Source: Zeus faber
Taxonomy: Eukaryota; Chordata; Actinopteri; Zeiformes; Zeidae
DNA: 64,000 nt
Assembly: GCA_960531495.1 (NCBI GenBank)
Contig: OY482846.1
Coordinates: 35,632,565 to 35,696,564, forward strand
Direction: 5' to 3'
Both the position numbers and the translations under genes were made by a program. Below, piece by piece: positions 62,701 through 64,000 of the stretch (its first letter is position 1; the number at the start of each line of letters is the position of its first letter). Below the pieces are notes generated by a model. The model was not told where the DNA came from, did no database searches, and saw nothing but the letters and a program-made list of their open reading frames with translations.

Positions 62701-64000
62701 TCAACACAGGGCCAATTCCCAATTACTCTCTTAACATTGAATAGAGTCTGAGCTCTATATTGCACTGTATCATCAAATGTGCCGGTGTTACCTCTTGACT
62801 TTGGCCTGTTAACGTCCGTCTCAATTGAGTCTGCGGTTGTAATGGGGAAGAAAAAAAAACGAAACAAAAAAAAACGCAGCGAGAAATCTACTATGGTAGC
62901 ATTTTATTCAAATCCCTCGACCAGAGATTAATTTTTCTACATCATTTATTTGTATTTTTTTTTTAATACTCATTTAGTGCTTTTTTTTCCATGCTTTACA
63001 GGGAGTTCTCATGCATTACATCCCTATTTGGCAAAACAATACACAAAGGGGAAGCTCAATCGCAAGACCCTCCCATCCATCCGTCCAACTCAAGTTTTCC
63101 TTGAAGAGCAATAACCACCATATTGGCTCACCCTTCAAAAAAAAAAAAAATCCACATCTTCACGGGAACACCAAGGAGTGGACCTTGAGAAAAGTCCAAG
63201 CGGACATTTCATTAAAAGTACATTAACTACATTAAAAGCAAATAAGTTACATGTGAACACAAGATTGTATATACACAATCTGAGGGTTGGGTTAAAAGGT
63301 CGAGGCCAAGACATTAAGGGTTTTCAAAAAAAAAAAAAAAAATCATCTATAAAAAGGTTATGATTTACACTCAACACAGCTGTTGCAGGATAAACGGGAG
63401 AGGCGGGTTAAAAAGGAGTTAAAACCAGAGCGAGGTGCAAGAAAAAACGTAAAGGGGGTTATTCGTATGCTACAGAAGACTGAGCTTTGTACATTTTGGA
63501 ATTTCTCTTTCCTGTTTGGTTTGAGCGGATTGACACACAAAGCACGGCCACTTCAAATCTATCAAACACACACACACACACACACACAAATAAAAATGTC
63601 TGTGTCTGTGGGACGGATGCTGACATCATCTTTGAGTAAAATCCGTTGCTGGCTTAGGACAACCCAGTTATTCCACAGCAGCCGACCGTCCCCGCCCGGG
63701 GGAAAACGGGAAGCCGCTGACGGAGTGGATTACCGACAGCTACGACTACAGAACCAAAAACCCAAATAAAATCTCCACCGGTGGCTGGTGGATGAAAAAA
63801 ATGCCGCAGACAGCGTTTGGTTTCGAGGCAAAACGGCCGGCAAAACAGCACAAAAGGAGCGAGCAGAGTGAACAGACCGGGAACGGTGTGTTCTGGAAGT
63901 GCACGGAATGTGTGTGTGCATGTGTGTGACATCATGACAGGTTAAAAAAGCCTTCCACGTGCTCTTTTGTTTTTGGGGTAAACAAAGGGATTGTGAAGCT
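59761..64000. other. ORF-poor region, no gene recognised
   Basis: No exon with recognisable protein similarity. Repeats are sparse (a short (AC)n at 63566-63590). Stretches near 60890-60975, 62040-62240 and 62480-62800 are balanced in composition and repeat-free. An inverted AATAAA at 62903-62908 could mark the 3' end of a minus-strand gene lying beyond the window; that is speculative. Confidence 0.5.

Overview
The window looks like nuclear DNA from a ray-finned (teleost) fish. It has short-to-moderate GT-AG introns, CpG-rich promoters, very many (CA)n, (GA)n and (TA)n tracts, Tc1/mariner, hAT, SINE, LINE and probable DIRS remnants, and five protein-coding genes with clear vertebrate orthologues. 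The species cannot be named from the sequence. Gene names rest on similarity to human proteins judged from memory; no search was run.

Layout. (1) 711-22931, plus strand: DHRSX, a 7-exon, 325-residue membrane-anchored short-chain dehydrogenase/reductase of the polyprenol/dolichol pathway. Its 7.6 kb first intron holds a complete single-exon ZBED1 gene (4685-6760, plus), a domesticated hAT transposase and transcription factor. The same nesting exists in the human pseudoautosomal region. That intron also carries a 724 bp hAT-like element and a 991 bp Tc1 element. (2) 22932-29100: gene-poor DNA with microsatellites and a palindromic TA-flanked MITE. (3) 30292-32112, minus strand: intronless SOWAHC-type ankyrin gene. 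It is head to head with (4) a 9-exon SEPTIN10-type septin (33038-39070, plus), and the two share a CpG-rich interval of about 925 bp. (5) 40068-57169, minus strand: CEP70 (16 exons, 576 residues), converging on the septin. Its introns contain about 100-130 bp (TG)n tracts close to splice donors, a probable DIRS recombinase fragment, and a LINE flanked by two inverted tRNA-derived SINEs. (6) 57640-64000: no gene recognised; MITE and Tc1 copies, then ORF-poor DNA that may hold conserved non-coding elements.

Exon junctions of the three multi-exon genes keep phase throughout: summed coding lengths are 978, 1302 and 1731 nt, all divisible by three. Two introns (DHRSX intron 5, CEP70 intron 15) only work with GC-AG boundaries. 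The clearest regulatory oddity is that a transcript joining DHRSX exon 1 to the ZBED1 exon would end the DHRSX frame at a TAG that directly abuts the ZBED1 ATG.

No operon-like or CRISPR-like system is present. The five genes serve unrelated roles (lipid-linked glycosylation, transcription, ankyrin scaffold, septin cytoskeleton, centrosome). The shared themes are vertebrate linkage (DHRSX-ZBED1, SOWAHC-SEPTIN10) and, for septin and CEP70, cytoskeleton and centrosome.
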